Below the pieces are notes generated by a model, which worked only from the letters and a program-made list of their open reading frames with translations, searched no databases and was not told where the DNA came from. A stretch of 64,000 nt of DNA from [Eubacterium] siraeum (GTDB taxonomy: Bacteria > Bacillota > Clostridia > Oscillospirales > Ruminococcaceae), in NCBI GenBank assembly GCA_025150425.1, contig CP102281.1:2604001-2668000 (forward strand). The letters are read 5' to 3'. A program made the position numbers and the translations under genes. The first letter of the stretch is position 1. Each line of letters opens with the position of its first letter. This document shows positions 17,049 through 25,655 of this stretch, piece by piece.

Positions 17049-17399
17049 ATGAAAGCAAGATTACCCAAGGAATACCAGAACAGAGGCGCAAACAACATGA
17101 ACAGCATGATAAAGCAGGCTCAGAAGATGCAGGAAGACATCGAGCGTGTACAGGCTGAGCTTGAGGCAAGAGATTTCACGGCTTCTGCCGCAGGCGGTAT
17201 GATTGAAGTTACGATGAGCGGTGCAAAGGTACTCAAGGAGGTTAAGCTCAACCCCGAGGTAGTTGACAAGGACGCTATCGAGGATCTTCAGGACGTTATC
17301 GTAGCAGGCGTAAATGCCGTTATCACACAGATTGAAGAAGTAAGTGCCGCAGAGATGGAAAAGGTAACAGGCGGAGTTAACATTCCGGGACTTGTTTAA
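17049..17399 (+). CDS. ebfC: YbaB/EbfC nucleoid-associated protein
   Basis: A small DNA-binding dimer that shapes the nucleoid. The 116-residue protein has the family core MNSMIKQAQKMQEDIERVQAELE, then FTASAAGGMIEVTMSGAKVLKEVKLNPEVV and DVIVAGVNAVI. The annotated start at 17049 (MKARLPKEYQ) has AAAGGAA upstream and gives a 16-residue extension before the usual beginning near MNSMIKQAQ; both are possible. The gene lies between dnaX and recR, and its stop overlaps the recR start by one base. Confidence 0.93.
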   Translation: MKARLPKEYQNRGANNMNSMIKQAQKMQEDIERVQAELEARDFTASAAGGMIEVTMSGAKVLKEVKLNPEVVDKDAIEDLQDVIVAGVNAVITQIEEVSAAEMEKVTGGVNIPGLV

Positions 17400-17995
17400 T
17401 GGCTGAATATAATTCTCAGCCGCTTATAACGGCGGCGCAGGAATTCGCCAAGCTCCCCGGCATCGGTCTTAAAACGGCGCAGAGGCTGGCATATTATATA
17501 CTGAACGCCCCGGAGGAAGAAGTGGAGCAGTTTGCGTCCGGAATTCTACGGGCAAGACGCAGTATGAAGCTGTGCAGTGTATGTCAGAATATCTGCAATA
17601 CGGACAAGTGCGATATATGCTCGGACAGCCGCAGGAACCACAAGGTTATATGCGTTGTGGAAAGTCCCAAGGACGTTTCCGCCATAGAACGAAGCGGCGG
17701 CTTTGACGGAGTGTATCATGTGCTTCACGGGCTGTTGTCACCGATGAATTCGATAGGTCCTCAGCAGCTTAAAATAAAGGAGCTTATGGCAAGGCTGTCG
17801 GATACGGACGAGGTCATAATGGCTACAAGTCCGACTATCGAGGGAGAGGCTACGGCAACATATCTTTCAAGAATGATAAAGCAGCTGGGAGTAAAGGTGA
17901 CCCGTCTTGCGTATGGTCTGCCTGCGGGCGCATCGCTTGAATATGCGGACGATGTTACGCTCCAGAGGGCACTTGAAAACCGTAACGAAATATAA
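17399..17995 (+). CDS. recR: Recombination mediator RecR
   Basis: Helps load RecA at single-stranded gaps with RecF and RecO. The 198 residues show a helix-hairpin-helix (LPGIGLKTAQRLAYYIL), a four-Cys zinc finger (CSVCQNICNTDKCDIC), a Toprim domain (VICVVESPKDVSAIE ... VLHGLLSPM) and the C-terminal Walker-B-like segment. Length and order are standard. The ATG at 17399 shares its A with the ebfC stop. Confidence 0.96.
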   Translation: MAEYNSQPLITAAQEFAKLPGIGLKTAQRLAYYILNAPEEEVEQFASGILRARRSMKLCSVCQNICNTDKCDICSDSRRNHKVICVVESPKDVSAIERSGGFDGVYHVLHGLLSPMNSIGPQQLKIKELMARLSDTDEVIMATSPTIEGEATATYLSRMIKQLGVKVTRLAYGLPAGASLEYADDVTLQRALENRNEI

Positions 17996-18021
17996 TTTTC
18001 TTCGGGAAAGGAATATAATAA

Positions 18022-18822
18022 ATGACACAGGAACAGTTGAACACGATACAGGAACAGACAAAGAAAATAACCAACCCGAAACTGCTCGAAGTGATGAGGA
18101 CGCTTAAAAAGTGCGCTGAAGAGAAAACAAATCCCGAGCCGCAGTATCAGGTGGATTATATCGACAATCTGATGGAAGCAAGACTTCTTGCCCCTGTAAC
18201 CGTGACGGATATGTCGGGGGAGAACGAAAATCAGATGAAGGTACAGTTCTCGCACCTTACAAATCCTCAGAACGAGAAATATTTTATGGTGTTCACCGAT
18301 ATGGAAACAATGCAGAAGAACATCAACGATATAAGCAAGATCTGCGTAATCGCAGTTACATATAAGGATCTTTCCGCTATGCTGTCACAGCCGAAGTGTG
18401 CTATGAAGGGCTTTGTTATAAACCCCTTCACCGAGAACATTATCTGCGGTCCTCAGCAGGCAGAGGTCATAGCAAATTATATAAGGCAGAAAAAGTTCAA
18501 CAGCGGTGAGCTTACTGTCATAAACGAGGTTACGGGCGTGCCGGACACTGTTACCAAGCCTATAACGAGCTATTTTGACAGCCGTAAGGATATCAAGAAG
18601 GCATATATTATGAATATGCGCAAGGTAAATCAGCTCAACCGCCTTATAATCGTGGATTTCGAGGGTGAGGACGACAAATTCGACGACTTTACCAAGGACT
18701 TTACCGAAAAGGTACTGAAGGATATAAACGACGAAAAAGCGCCGTTTATGATAATGAACTTCAATCAGCCTGCCGCAAAACAGGCGACAAAAGAAAAAGT
18801 TCCGTTCTATGTAAAGGTTTAA
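18022..18822 (+). CDS. SseB-family protein
   Basis: A 266-residue soluble protein. Sequence from about residue 55, including KYFMVFTDMETMQKN and then GFVINPFTENIICGPQQAEVI, matches the N-terminal domain of SseB (enhanced serine sensitivity) proteins. A second alpha/beta part (RKDIKKAYIMNMRKVNQLNRLIIVDFEGEDD) resembles the SseB C-terminal domain. No active-site motif is evident and the molecular function of the family is unknown. GGGAAAGGAA precedes the ATG. It follows recR by 26 bases, so it is likely the last gene of the dnaX operon, and a terminator follows. Confidence 0.8.
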   Translation: MTQEQLNTIQEQTKKITNPKLLEVMRTLKKCAEEKTNPEPQYQVDYIDNLMEARLLAPVTVTDMSGENENQMKVQFSHLTNPQNEKYFMVFTDMETMQKNINDISKICVIAVTYKDLSAMLSQPKCAMKGFVINPFTENIICGPQQAEVIANYIRQKKFNSGELTVINEVTGVPDTVTKPITSYFDSRKDIKKAYIMNMRKVNQLNRLIIVDFEGEDDKFDDFTKDFTEKVLKDINDEKAPFMIMNFNQPAAKQATKEKVPFYVKV

Positions 18823-18856
18823 CGGATTTAAACGTTATGCAAAAAATGAACACAAA

Positions 18857-18881
18857 CAAAAGAGGCTTTTGCCTCTTTTTT
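18857..18881 (+). terminator. Terminator of the dnaX-recR-sseB operon
   Basis: AAAAGAGGC-TTTT-GCCTCTTTTTTG, a compact stem with a T run 35 bases after the sseB-like stop. Confidence 0.88.
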
Positions 18882-18991
18882 GTTTATTCTGCGGAAATTT
18901 TCTTTAATTTTTTGCATTTACTTGACGAAAAAGCGGTTATGATATATCATTATACTGTATAAATAGGTCTACGGACCGGACGGGAGAAATC

Positions 18992-19639
18992 ATGAAAAAC
19001 ATTATCTCTGCTTCAATGCTTGCGAGCGACCTTACAAATATAGAAAAAGAAATCCACCGTACCGAAAACGCACAGGTCGAGTGGCTTCATATAGATGTTA
19101 TGGACGGAGTTTTCGTTGACAATATAACCTACGGGAACAACGTGGTTGCCGCTATGCGTAAAGTGAGCGATATATATTTCGACACGCACCTTATGGTGAC
19201 CGATCCCACAAATCTTATACCGCTTTTCGCCCTTGCGGGCAGTAATATGCTTACTATCCATCTTGAAAGCAAAGGCAACACAACAGCAAACCTTAAGTAT
19301 ATAAAGAAAAGCGGTATGAACGCAGGACTTGCCATAAAGCCTGCTACAGACTGGAAAGAAGTAATACCTTATCTGCCGCTGTGCGATATGGTGCTTGTAA
19401 TGACCGTTGAACCCGGCTACGGCGGACAGGGATTTATTCCGCAGTGTGCCGACAAGGTGGCAATGCTCCGTAAATACTGCAACGAAAACGGATTTGACAA
19501 AATGAATATACAGGTTGACGGCGGTATCAACACGGCAACCGCCGCAACAGTTAAAGATGCCGGTGCAAACGTACTTGTAGCAGGAACATATCTGTTCAGG
19601 GCAGTGGATATGAAAGCGGCGGCAGACGCTATACGCTAA
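18992..19639 (+). CDS. rpe: Ribulose-phosphate 3-epimerase
   Basis: Interconverts ribulose 5-phosphate and xylulose 5-phosphate in the pentose phosphate pathway. The 215-residue TIM barrel shows SASMLASD, the metal ligand region HIDVMDGVFV, DTHLMV, MTVEPGYGGQGFIP and the phosphate-binding DGGINTATA and VAGTYLF. TTGACG with a TATCAT or TATACT box lies about 50-70 bases upstream. Its stop overlaps by four bases with the end of the convergent MecA-like gene. Confidence 0.95.
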   Translation: MKNIISASMLASDLTNIEKEIHRTENAQVEWLHIDVMDGVFVDNITYGNNVVAAMRKVSDIYFDTHLMVTDPTNLIPLFALAGSNMLTIHLESKGNTTANLKYIKKSGMNAGLAIKPATDWKEVIPYLPLCDMVLVMTVEPGYGGQGFIPQCADKVAMLRKYCNENGFDKMNIQVDGGINTATAATVKDAGANVLVAGTYLFRAVDMKAAADAIR

Positions 19640-20211
19640 AAGCAGTCGGGCAACAGCTCAGTTGCCTTGTCTGTAAGCAGAGTGTAATATTCCTCCGTGT
19701 CGCTCATACGGCTGAGATCCGTATATAACGGGAGGCGGTACTCCGACACGATGTGCCGTATAATTCCGATGCGGCTTTCGGAAGATTTGCTCTGCGGCAG
19801 ATGAATGGCAAGACGGTAATCTTTCCCGTCACGGTCTGCATATAAGGATACACGGTCTGCGACAGCCTTGAGTGCCTTACAAAGCCTTGCGAGAACGCAA
19901 AGCTCTCCCTCGCAGATGACCGCCGTAAGCGGCGGTCGGCAGGAAGTGTTTTTCCCGGACGGAGTGCCTTTAATGCAGGAGATATATAAGGTACAGCCTC
20001 CGTCGCTTTTTGGGAAAGCCTCGACAAGCAGACGTTCTCCGCAAAGCCCGAGATTGTGATCTTCGCTGAGGCAGGATATAAGTCTTGACAAGGCAAGTTC
20101 TGAGGTACGGGAATCGCCCGAAATATCTTCGCATTTAATGCGGTATCCGTCCATATCCGACGGATCAAGCGTAATTTTTACGGTATTTCCCGCAAGCTCA
20201 TCTATCTGCAT
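19636..20211 (-). CDS. MecA/NegA-like adaptor protein
   Basis: A 191-residue acidic protein from ATG 20211 (MQIDELAGNTVKITL), which has AGGAGG at ideal spacing. A start at 20286 would lack one. The N-terminal beta-hairpin with VKITLDPSDMDGYRIKCEDI, then LLVEAFPKSDGGCTLYISCIKG, and a C-terminal domain with SLYADRDGKDYRLAIHL and an ending rich in helices resemble MecA adaptors that deliver substrates to ClpC. Sequence similarity is weak, so this is tentative. It ends tail-to-tail with rpe and diverges from the Rnf-like operon 60 bases away. Confidence 0.55.
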   Translation of the reverse strand: MQIDELAGNTVKITLDPSDMDGYRIKCEDISGDSRTSELALSRLISCLSEDHNLGLCGERLLVEAFPKSDGGCTLYISCIKGTPSGKNTSCRPPLTAVICEGELCVLARLCKALKAVADRVSLYADRDGKDYRLAIHLPQSKSSESRIGIIRHIVSEYRLPLYTDLSRMSDTEEYYTLLTDKATELLPDCF

Positions 20212-20270
20212 GGGACACCTCCTGTTAAACCGGTTAAACAGCTTATAGTCTGAAAGGACAAAAAGATATA

Positions 20271-21587
20271 ATGAATACAACCACAAATGAAGCTCTTCTT
20301 AAGAAGATAGACGAAGCTCCTTTGCTGATGTCAAAGGAGGCGGCTAAGAAAAAACTGCGTAAGCCGAGAAGCATATACGGCGATCAGATACTTTTTATGC
20401 TGGCGATAACCGTCATTGCCACCTGCTTTTACGGTATGAGGGTAGTAACGGTGTGCGCCTGCTCGGTGCTTGCCTGCATACTGACCGATATGGTCGGCTG
20501 TTTCCTTTCAAAGAAGGAATACGGTGTAAAAGACCTGTCAACCATAGCCTACGGTATGGCTCTTGCTCTTATGCTCCCTGCAAGCGTTGAATATTATGTC
20601 GTGATAATCGGCGCAGTGCTTGCAATTACGGTAAAGCATATATTCGGCGGCAAGGACAACTATATATTCAATCCTGCGGCGGTTGCGATAGCGTTTCTTA
20701 TAATCTGCTATCCGACACAGGTGCTGATGTATCCCCAGCTTGACGCTCATCCGGAAATATTCGGAGATGCGGGAACGCTTGTAAGCGGAATCGAGAGCAG
20801 TTTTATAAAGAACGGCGCAATGCCGTCACTGACTCCGCTTGAGATACTTATGGGAAGGTTCCCTGGTCCTATGGGAACTACTCATATACTCGTGCTGATA
20901 GTAAGCGGTATCTGCCTTATCTGCAGAAGAAGCGTGTCGCTTTCCGCTACTGTGGGCGGAATAGCCGTAATGGGTGTGCTTTCCTATCTCACAAGCAGTG
21001 TAGAGCCTGCTATGGACGCTGTTATTTTCCGTTTTATAAGCGGATTTGTACTGTTCGGCTTTATATTCCTTGCGAGCGATCCGCAGACGCTTCCGTTTAC
21101 AAACGGCGGAAGGGTGCTGTACGGCATAGCGCTCGGCGTAATCACGGTTATATTCAGAAATTCCGCAAATATCGAGGGAATATTCGTGTTCTCTCTACTG
21201 ATAGTAAACGCTCTGTCGCTGTATCTTGACAAGCTGGCATTCGTAATAGGTGTACAGACAAAACAGCTTTTAAGATACCTTAGGCATAACCTCGGCTCGT
21301 TTGAGCGAATGACAAAGGACGCAAAGCAGGGTAAGACACCGGAGCTTTCGGATACGCAGGAAATTATGATTGAACCTGTTAATTATAATATGCCCCCTAT
21401 CGACAATAAGGTCACAAAGGTAAAACGTCATAAAAAGTCGGTAATGGAGAATATTTCCGACAAAATATCGGATTCGGTAAAGAAGAAGAAAGCATCGGCG
21501 AAATCCGCCGGCGAAAACGAAAAGGAAAAGGAGGCGCAGCATGGCTCAGGCAAAACAGATGAAGCCGGAAAAGACACGGAAAAGTGA
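20271..21587 (+). CDS. RnfD/NqrB-like membrane subunit (divergent)
   Basis: A 438-residue protein with a soluble N-terminus, about ten membrane helices and a basic cytoplasmic tail rich in Lys/Glu from about residue 350. The family is recognised from GVKDLSTIAYGMALALMLP, GGKDNYIFNPAAVAIAFL and LEILMGRFPGPMGTT. In RnfD and NqrB an FMN is attached to the Thr of an S-G-A-T-P-L motif. Here the aligned stretch reads PSLTPLE: the Thr before PL is kept but the G-A is not. The next genes are E- and A-type subunits, overlapping. No RnfB, RnfC or RnfG lies nearby. Confidence 0.82.
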   Translation: MNTTTNEALLKKIDEAPLLMSKEAAKKKLRKPRSIYGDQILFMLAITVIATCFYGMRVVTVCACSVLACILTDMVGCFLSKKEYGVKDLSTIAYGMALALMLPASVEYYVVIIGAVLAITVKHIFGGKDNYIFNPAAVAIAFLIICYPTQVLMYPQLDAHPEIFGDAGTLVSGIESSFIKNGAMPSLTPLEILMGRFPGPMGTTHILVLIVSGICLICRRSVSLSATVGGIAVMGVLSYLTSSVEPAMDAVIFRFISGFVLFGFIFLASDPQTLPFTNGGRVLYGIALGVITVIFRNSANIEGIFVFSLLIVNALSLYLDKLAFVIGVQTKQLLRYLRHNLGSFERMTKDAKQGKTPELSDTQEIMIEPVNYNMPPIDNKVTKVKRHKKSVMENISDKISDSVKKKKASAKSAGENEKEKEAQHGSGKTDEAGKDTEK

Positions 21588-22311
21588 CTTTAAATTCACC
21601 CGTGATCTTATAGACGGACTGGCAAAGCAGAATGTCGTGCTGATGACAGGCATTGTAAACGCACCTGTTATAATCGCCGCTACGACCTTCAAGAAGGGCG
21701 TGGTAATCGCTCTTGCTTTTGCGATAATATCGTTTCTGACGATAGTTACCTGTTCGTTTGTACCGAAAAAAATAGTTTATACCCTCAGAGTAATTATATA
21801 TGCGCTGGTAGGCTCGGTCTATTATATCCCGACCGTACTTCTTTTAGAGCAGATCTTTCCGCTTACGGTCGAGCTTATAGGCATCTATATGCCGCTTATA
21901 ATCACAAACGCTCTTATCTTCTCGAAAACGGAGAGCCGTTTCTATCTTGAGGACAAGCTGAAAATGATAATCGACGTAATTTTCTTCATAGCGGGCTTCG
22001 GCGCAGTGTGCGTCCTTACCGGAGGCTTCAGGGAACTGATATGCTTCGGCACGTTTGCCGGAATAAAGCTGTTTGATTTCAAGATTGCGGCCTTTGAATC
22101 ACCTTTCGGCGGATTTATACTTGTCGGAATAATGGCAGGTATGTTCAGGGCGCTTTACAACTATCTGCGTAACCGCAGAATAAGGCTTAACAGCGAGGAG
22201 CATAACAAGGCGGCGGCTCACACCTACCGTTCAAGCACCGAAAGCAAGCCTGCTGCACCACATCTGCTTCCCTCGCAGGACGACAACGTAAAGGAGCGCA
22301 GTGATGGATAA
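21541..22311 (+). CDS. RnfE/NqrD-like membrane subunit lacking the usual cysteines
   Basis: A 256-residue protein with about six membrane helices and a charged tail. DLIDGLAKQNVVLMTGIVNAPV, then MPLIITNALIFSKTES and SPFGGFILVGIMAGMFRAL align with RnfE. In typical RnfE/NqrD the segments read LGLCP and TNC, and those cysteines bind an iron-sulfur centre in the membrane. Here they read TGIVNAP and TNALIF, without Cys. It starts 47 bases before the end of the RnfD-like gene with AAAAGGAGG in front and overlaps the next gene by eight bases. Confidence 0.8.
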   Translation: MAQAKQMKPEKTRKSDFKFTRDLIDGLAKQNVVLMTGIVNAPVIIAATTFKKGVVIALAFAIISFLTIVTCSFVPKKIVYTLRVIIYALVGSVYYIPTVLLLEQIFPLTVELIGIYMPLIITNALIFSKTESRFYLEDKLKMIIDVIFFIAGFGAVCVLTGGFRELICFGTFAGIKLFDFKIAAFESPFGGFILVGIMAGMFRALYNYLRNRRIRLNSEEHNKAAAHTYRSSTESKPAAPHLLPSQDDNVKERSDG

Positions 22312-22900
22312 ATTAGCACTTTTTATCAATACGGCTATGCTCGCTATGTTTGTCGAGAATGCGATATTCTCCCGTGCGCTCGGCACAAGCGTGGCGTTCT
22401 ACGCATCAAGAAAAAAAGAAAGCATATTCGGACTGGGTCTCGGCATAACATACGTTATCGTGGTTTCAAGCTGTATCACGTTCTTTATAGACGGGTGGCT
22501 TGCCGACTGGCAGTATTTTTATGTTGTCATGCCGCTTATATACACGCTGACGGTGAGCATAGTATATACGGGCAGTCTGCTCCTCCTGTGGAGATTCCTG
22601 CCAAAGATATTCAGAAACATCAAGAAATACGTTCATCTTTCGGTGTTCAATGCGGCAGTGCTGGGAGCATTGTTCCTGAACACGACATATCACGCTGATT
22701 TCTTTTCGTATATGGGATTCGGTGTCGGAATAGCGGCAGGCTTCTTCATTGCGGTGTTCTTCCTTCATATCGCAAACGAAAGGCTCAATTCTCCGCTTAT
22801 TCCCGAGGCATTCAGAGGAATGCCGATAATGATGGTTTTTGTCGGCATTATGTCACTTGCATTCTATGCGCTGACAGGATATAACACGGGCGCTATCTGA
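22304..22900 (+). CDS. RnfA/NqrE-like membrane subunit lacking the usual cysteines
   Basis: A 198-residue protein with six membrane helices. The start ATG 22304 is preferred over GTG 22301 because AAGGAG lies seven bases upstream. Family features are FVENAIFSRALG, FGLGLGITYVIV and the ending EAFRGMPIMMVFVGIMSLAF. The two Cys positions of RnfA (NNFVLVKFLGLC and TNCAVLG) are replaced: here the motifs read SRALGTSV and FNAAVLG. With the same loss in the E-like protein, the membrane iron-sulfur centre of Rnf/Nqr cannot form in the usual way. Confidence 0.82.
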   Translation: MDKLALFINTAMLAMFVENAIFSRALGTSVAFYASRKKESIFGLGLGITYVIVVSSCITFFIDGWLADWQYFYVVMPLIYTLTVSIVYTGSLLLLWRFLPKIFRNIKKYVHLSVFNAAVLGALFLNTTYHADFFSYMGFGVGIAAGFFIAVFFLHIANERLNSPLIPEAFRGMPIMMVFVGIMSLAFYALTGYNTGAI

Positions 22901-22925
22901 TAATTTCTAAAATGGAGATACTGAT

Positions 22926-24206
22926 ATGAGCAGAAAAAAAGGATTCAAGGTAAAACGTTCAAGAAGAAATCTGTATAAAAAACGTAAAAGCACCGGCAGG
23001 AAGATATTTGACGGGGTTCTTTTCGTTGTAATACTGGGCGCATTTGTCTTTGTGGGATACTCGGTCGCTTCTCCGCTGATAAAGTTTTTCGGCGGAAACG
23101 GGGACAATTCCTCTGTGAGCGAGCCTGCGTGGACACCGCCCGAATCGCTCCCCGAAACATCGGACAGCAATTCGCAGGCGAACACTTCGGACAACACGTC
23201 AGGCAACTCAGGCGGCAGTAATACAACAAAGGATAACACCTCCTCAGCGCCAAGCGAGGTAACATCTGCTTTTGCGACGGTCGCTCCCGACTCCGCACTG
23301 AAAAGCGATGCCGCACTGAATAAGTTCCTTGCCTCAGCAAAGGACAGCGGTTATAACACAGTCGTATTTACGCTTAAAAACACTACGGGCGAGCTGTTAT
23401 ACAAATCATCGCTTAAGGCAGTAAAGGACAACACAGACGTAAATAAGGGCAGTCTGACGGCGGTTCAGGTAGTAAAGGCGTGCAAAGCGGCAGGAATCAC
23501 TCCCGTTGCGGCTATAACAACGCTTTACGACAGAAAGACACCGTATCTTTTCGACAATGCGGGATATATAATTACAGACGGAAACTGGAGCTGGCTGGAT
23601 GCTGCCGCCGATAACGGCGGTAAACCGTGGACTACTCCCTATTCCGCCGATGCGGTAAACTATTATGCGGATATATGCGGAGAGCTTGCAAAGGCAGGAT
23701 TTGCCGATATTGAACTTGAAAACACCGTCTTCCCGAACTTCCAGTCCTATGACTACTCGCTGTTGTCAAAGGAACTGCAGAATGCCAACAGAAGCGAAAA
23801 ATTAGCCGTTCTTGCGGCATCGTGCGCAAAGAAAGCAAAGGAAGGCAACGCAACCGCAACGGTTGAAATAAAGGCTGACGCACTGCTTACAATGTCGGCT
23901 ACGGCTTATGACGGTACGGCTGAAATATGGTCTGCGAAGGATAAGATGGGTGACAGCAGGGTACTTGTCACAATGGATATGTCGCTGCTTGGCACAAAGC
24001 TTCAGACCTCGGCAGACAAGACAGTAACGGTTGAAAAGGATAAGGTCAAGGCGATAAATCAGATATTCACGCTTGTAAAGAAGGCTGTCGGCGACAAGGA
24101 AATATCGGTCGGAATAACAGGCAGTGCAAATTTATCGGCAGATGAAATCAAAAATTGTAAAACAGCACTCGAAAAGCTCGGATTTACCGATATAAGATTC
24201 GAATAA
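22926..24206 (+). CDS. Membrane-anchored glycoside-hydrolase-like protein
   Basis: A 426-residue protein with a strongly basic N-terminus, one helix at about residues 35-57, a Ser/Asn/Thr-rich linker (about 65-112) and a TIM-barrel-like domain. The domain contains LASAKDSGYNTVVFTLKN, VVKACKAAGITPVAAITTLYD and a SWLDAAADNGGKPWTTPYSADAVNYYADICGELA stretch similar to putative glycoside hydrolases of the DUF4015/GHL13 type. Acidic residues suited to catalysis (DIELENTVFP) are present, but no family catalytic pair was proved. It follows the Rnf-like A gene by 25 bases. Confidence 0.65.
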   Translation: MSRKKGFKVKRSRRNLYKKRKSTGRKIFDGVLFVVILGAFVFVGYSVASPLIKFFGGNGDNSSVSEPAWTPPESLPETSDSNSQANTSDNTSGNSGGSNTTKDNTSSAPSEVTSAFATVAPDSALKSDAALNKFLASAKDSGYNTVVFTLKNTTGELLYKSSLKAVKDNTDVNKGSLTAVQVVKACKAAGITPVAAITTLYDRKTPYLFDNAGYIITDGNWSWLDAAADNGGKPWTTPYSADAVNYYADICGELAKAGFADIELENTVFPNFQSYDYSLLSKELQNANRSEKLAVLAASCAKKAKEGNATATVEIKADALLTMSATAYDGTAEIWSAKDKMGDSRVLVTMDMSLLGTKLQTSADKTVTVEKDKVKAINQIFTLVKKAVGDKEISVGITGSANLSADEIKNCKTALEKLGFTDIRFE

Positions 24207-24215
24207 ATGCACAAA

Positions 24216-24251
24216 AGTGCTTGCATTTGCGGCATTTTTAAGGTATAATTA
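24216..24251 (+). promoter_or_regulatory. Promoter of yajC
   Basis: TTGCAT and TATAAT, 17 bases apart, end about 50 bases before the yajC ATG. Confidence 0.7.
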
Positions 24252-24299
24252 GAGAATAACGTAAGAGCGAATATCGCACGGAAAAGAAAGGAATACAAA

Positions 24300-24656
24300 A
24301 TGACAGAATTATTGACATTATTATCAAGCGGACAGACAGCAACAACCACAGGACAGGGCGGAAACGATATAGTGAGCATTCTCACAATGCTTATCCCCCT
24401 TGCGCTTATGGTAGTTATATTCTACTTCCTTATCATAAGACCCGAAAAGAAGCGTGGCAAGAAGATGCAGGAAATGCTCAACAACCTTGAGGTTGCTGAC
24501 GAAGTAGTAACAACAGGCGGTATTGTCGGCAGAGTATTAAGAGTTACAGATGATACTGTACTTATCGAAACAGGCTCTGACAGAACAAAGATCCGTGTTT
24601 TAAAGAGCAGCATTGCTGAGAACAGAACTGTTCACGATGATACGGAATCAAAGTAA
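24300..24656 (+). CDS. yajC: Preprotein translocase accessory subunit YajC
   Basis: A small membrane protein that associates with SecDF and the translocon. The 118 residues have one membrane helix (about 28-49) followed directly by the family motif FLIIRPEKKRGKKMQEMLNNL and the SH3-like domain VADEVVTTGGIVGRVLRVTDDTVLIETG. GAAAGGAATACAAA precedes the ATG. It stands alone with a promoter and terminator; secD and secF, its common neighbours, are absent. Confidence 0.92.
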   Translation: MTELLTLLSSGQTATTTGQGGNDIVSILTMLIPLALMVVIFYFLIIRPEKKRGKKMQEMLNNLEVADEVVTTGGIVGRVLRVTDDTVLIETGSDRTKIRVLKSSIAENRTVHDDTESK

Positions 24657-24681
24657 GAGATTCTGAGATATTACAAAATAT

Positions 24682-24716
24682 ACACCCTCACGGCATCAGC
24701 TGTGAGGGTGTTTTTT
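24682..24716 (+). terminator. Terminator of yajC
   Basis: CACCCTCAC-GGCATCAGCT-GTGAGGGTGTTTTTT, a strong stem with a T run. Confidence 0.92.
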
Positions 24717-24723
24717 GCGAAAA

Positions 24724-24770
24724 AATCCATCGTACTTGCCCGAAGATTATCGAACAGTACGATGGATTTA
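24724..24770 (-). terminator. Terminator of the SLOG gene
   Basis: ATCCATCGTACT and AGTACGATGGAT form a perfect 12-base inverted repeat. Read on the minus strand it ends in a T run. It lies back to back with the yajC terminator. Confidence 0.85.
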
Positions 24771-24801
24771 ACTTATTGTACCGATATGCGACATTATGCG
24801 G

Positions 24802-25284
24802 TTACATATCGAACAGGTTTATCACTTCAATACCTTTGGCTTCAGCCATGCGTACCGTCTGACCTGTGCCGCTCCTGCTGTTGCTTTGGTCATAATATGC
24901 CACACAGCAGTCTGCAAGCTCTGTCAGGCGTGCATTACGCTGTTTCATACAGTCCTTGGTGTATTCACTGCCGATATACTCAATGCTGTCAGCCGCCATC
25001 ATTATCGCATAAAACTCCTGCTTATCGTTGTAGCTCCAGTTCTTTGTCTGCTCCTCGTTTGAGCAGGGGAGTACAAGGTGGAGTTTTATATCGAGTGCCT
25101 TGCGTTTTCTCAGATACAGCACCATATGAGCGCACATAGTGTCGAAGCCGAGAGCGCCGCCGCAGTAGAAGTCGGTAACGCCTCGCTTGACAAGTCCGCA
25201 TATTGTGCTGTCAAGCAGAGATTTAAGCGCATACATATCCGAGCTGTCAATTTTACGATGCCCTGTAAAGCAAACCGATGTCAT
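24802..25284 (-). CDS. SLOG (YpsA/DUF1273-like) nucleotide-binding protein
   Basis: A 160-residue Rossmann-like protein from ATG 25284, which has AGGAGG eight bases upstream; an in-frame TTG six bases earlier is less suitable. The motifs VCFTGHRKI at the start and FYCGGALGFDTMCAHMVL are the nucleotide/ligand loop of the SLOG superfamily, related to YpsA and to lysine-decarboxylase-like proteins. Conserved LPCSNEEQTKNW follows. Members are thought to bind nucleotide-derived ligands, and some act in stress or phage-defence settings. Nothing in the neighbourhood supports a defence role here. Confidence 0.75.
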   Translation of the reverse strand: MTSVCFTGHRKIDSSDMYALKSLLDSTICGLVKRGVTDFYCGGALGFDTMCAHMVLYLRKRKALDIKLHLVLPCSNEEQTKNWSYNDKQEFYAIMMAADSIEYIGSEYTKDCMKQRNARLTELADCCVAYYDQSNSRSGTGQTVRMAEAKGIEVINLFDM

Positions 25285-25311
25285 ACGCAAAGCCTCCTTT
25301 TAATTACGATA

Positions 25312-25352
25312 AAAAGAAAAATAAGCCGTATCTGCGTCTGACAAATACGGCT
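25312..25352 (-). terminator. Terminator of acpP
   Basis: On the minus strand AGCCGTAT-N13-ATACGGCT is followed by TATTTTTCTTTTT, about 25-60 bases past the acpP stop. Confidence 0.8.
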
Positions 25353-25375
25353 GATGTGCTAAAGCTAGATGTAAA

Positions 25376-25609
25376 TCAGTCTTCAACCTTTTCTTCGATG
25401 AACTTAACGATGTCACCGACAGTCTTGATCTTTTCAACCTGATCATCGGGGATCTCGATGTCGAACTCTTCTTCAAAGCTCATTACGAGGTCTACTACGT
25501 CAAGTGAATCAGCGCCGAGGTCGTCTGTGATGCTTGCAGCCTCAGTAACCTTGTCTTCTTCAACGTCGAGCTGGTCAACGATTATCTTTTTTACCTTATC
25601 AAATACCAT
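25376..25609 (-). CDS. acpP: Acyl carrier protein
   Basis: A 77-residue acidic four-helix carrier that holds the growing acyl chain. The phosphopantetheine serine is in [23 protein letters not shown] follows in helix III. ATG 25609 is preceded by GGAGG. It is separated from the fatty-acid operon by about 300 bases with its own promoter, so it can be expressed at higher level than the enzymes. Confidence 0.96.
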   Translation of the reverse strand: MVFDKVKKIIVDQLDVEEDKVTEAASITDDLGADSLDVVDLVMSFEEEFDIEIPDDQVEKIKTVGDIVKFIEEKVED

Positions 25610-25655
25610 TTGAAATCTCCTCCGTGTTTTTAAAAAGAAATTTTCTTTCGTTAAT

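Noticed and set aside
24802-25284. SLOG-family gene as part of an anti-phage system
   Set aside because: It stands alone between yajC and acpP, with its own terminator and no nuclease, TIR or effector gene nearby.
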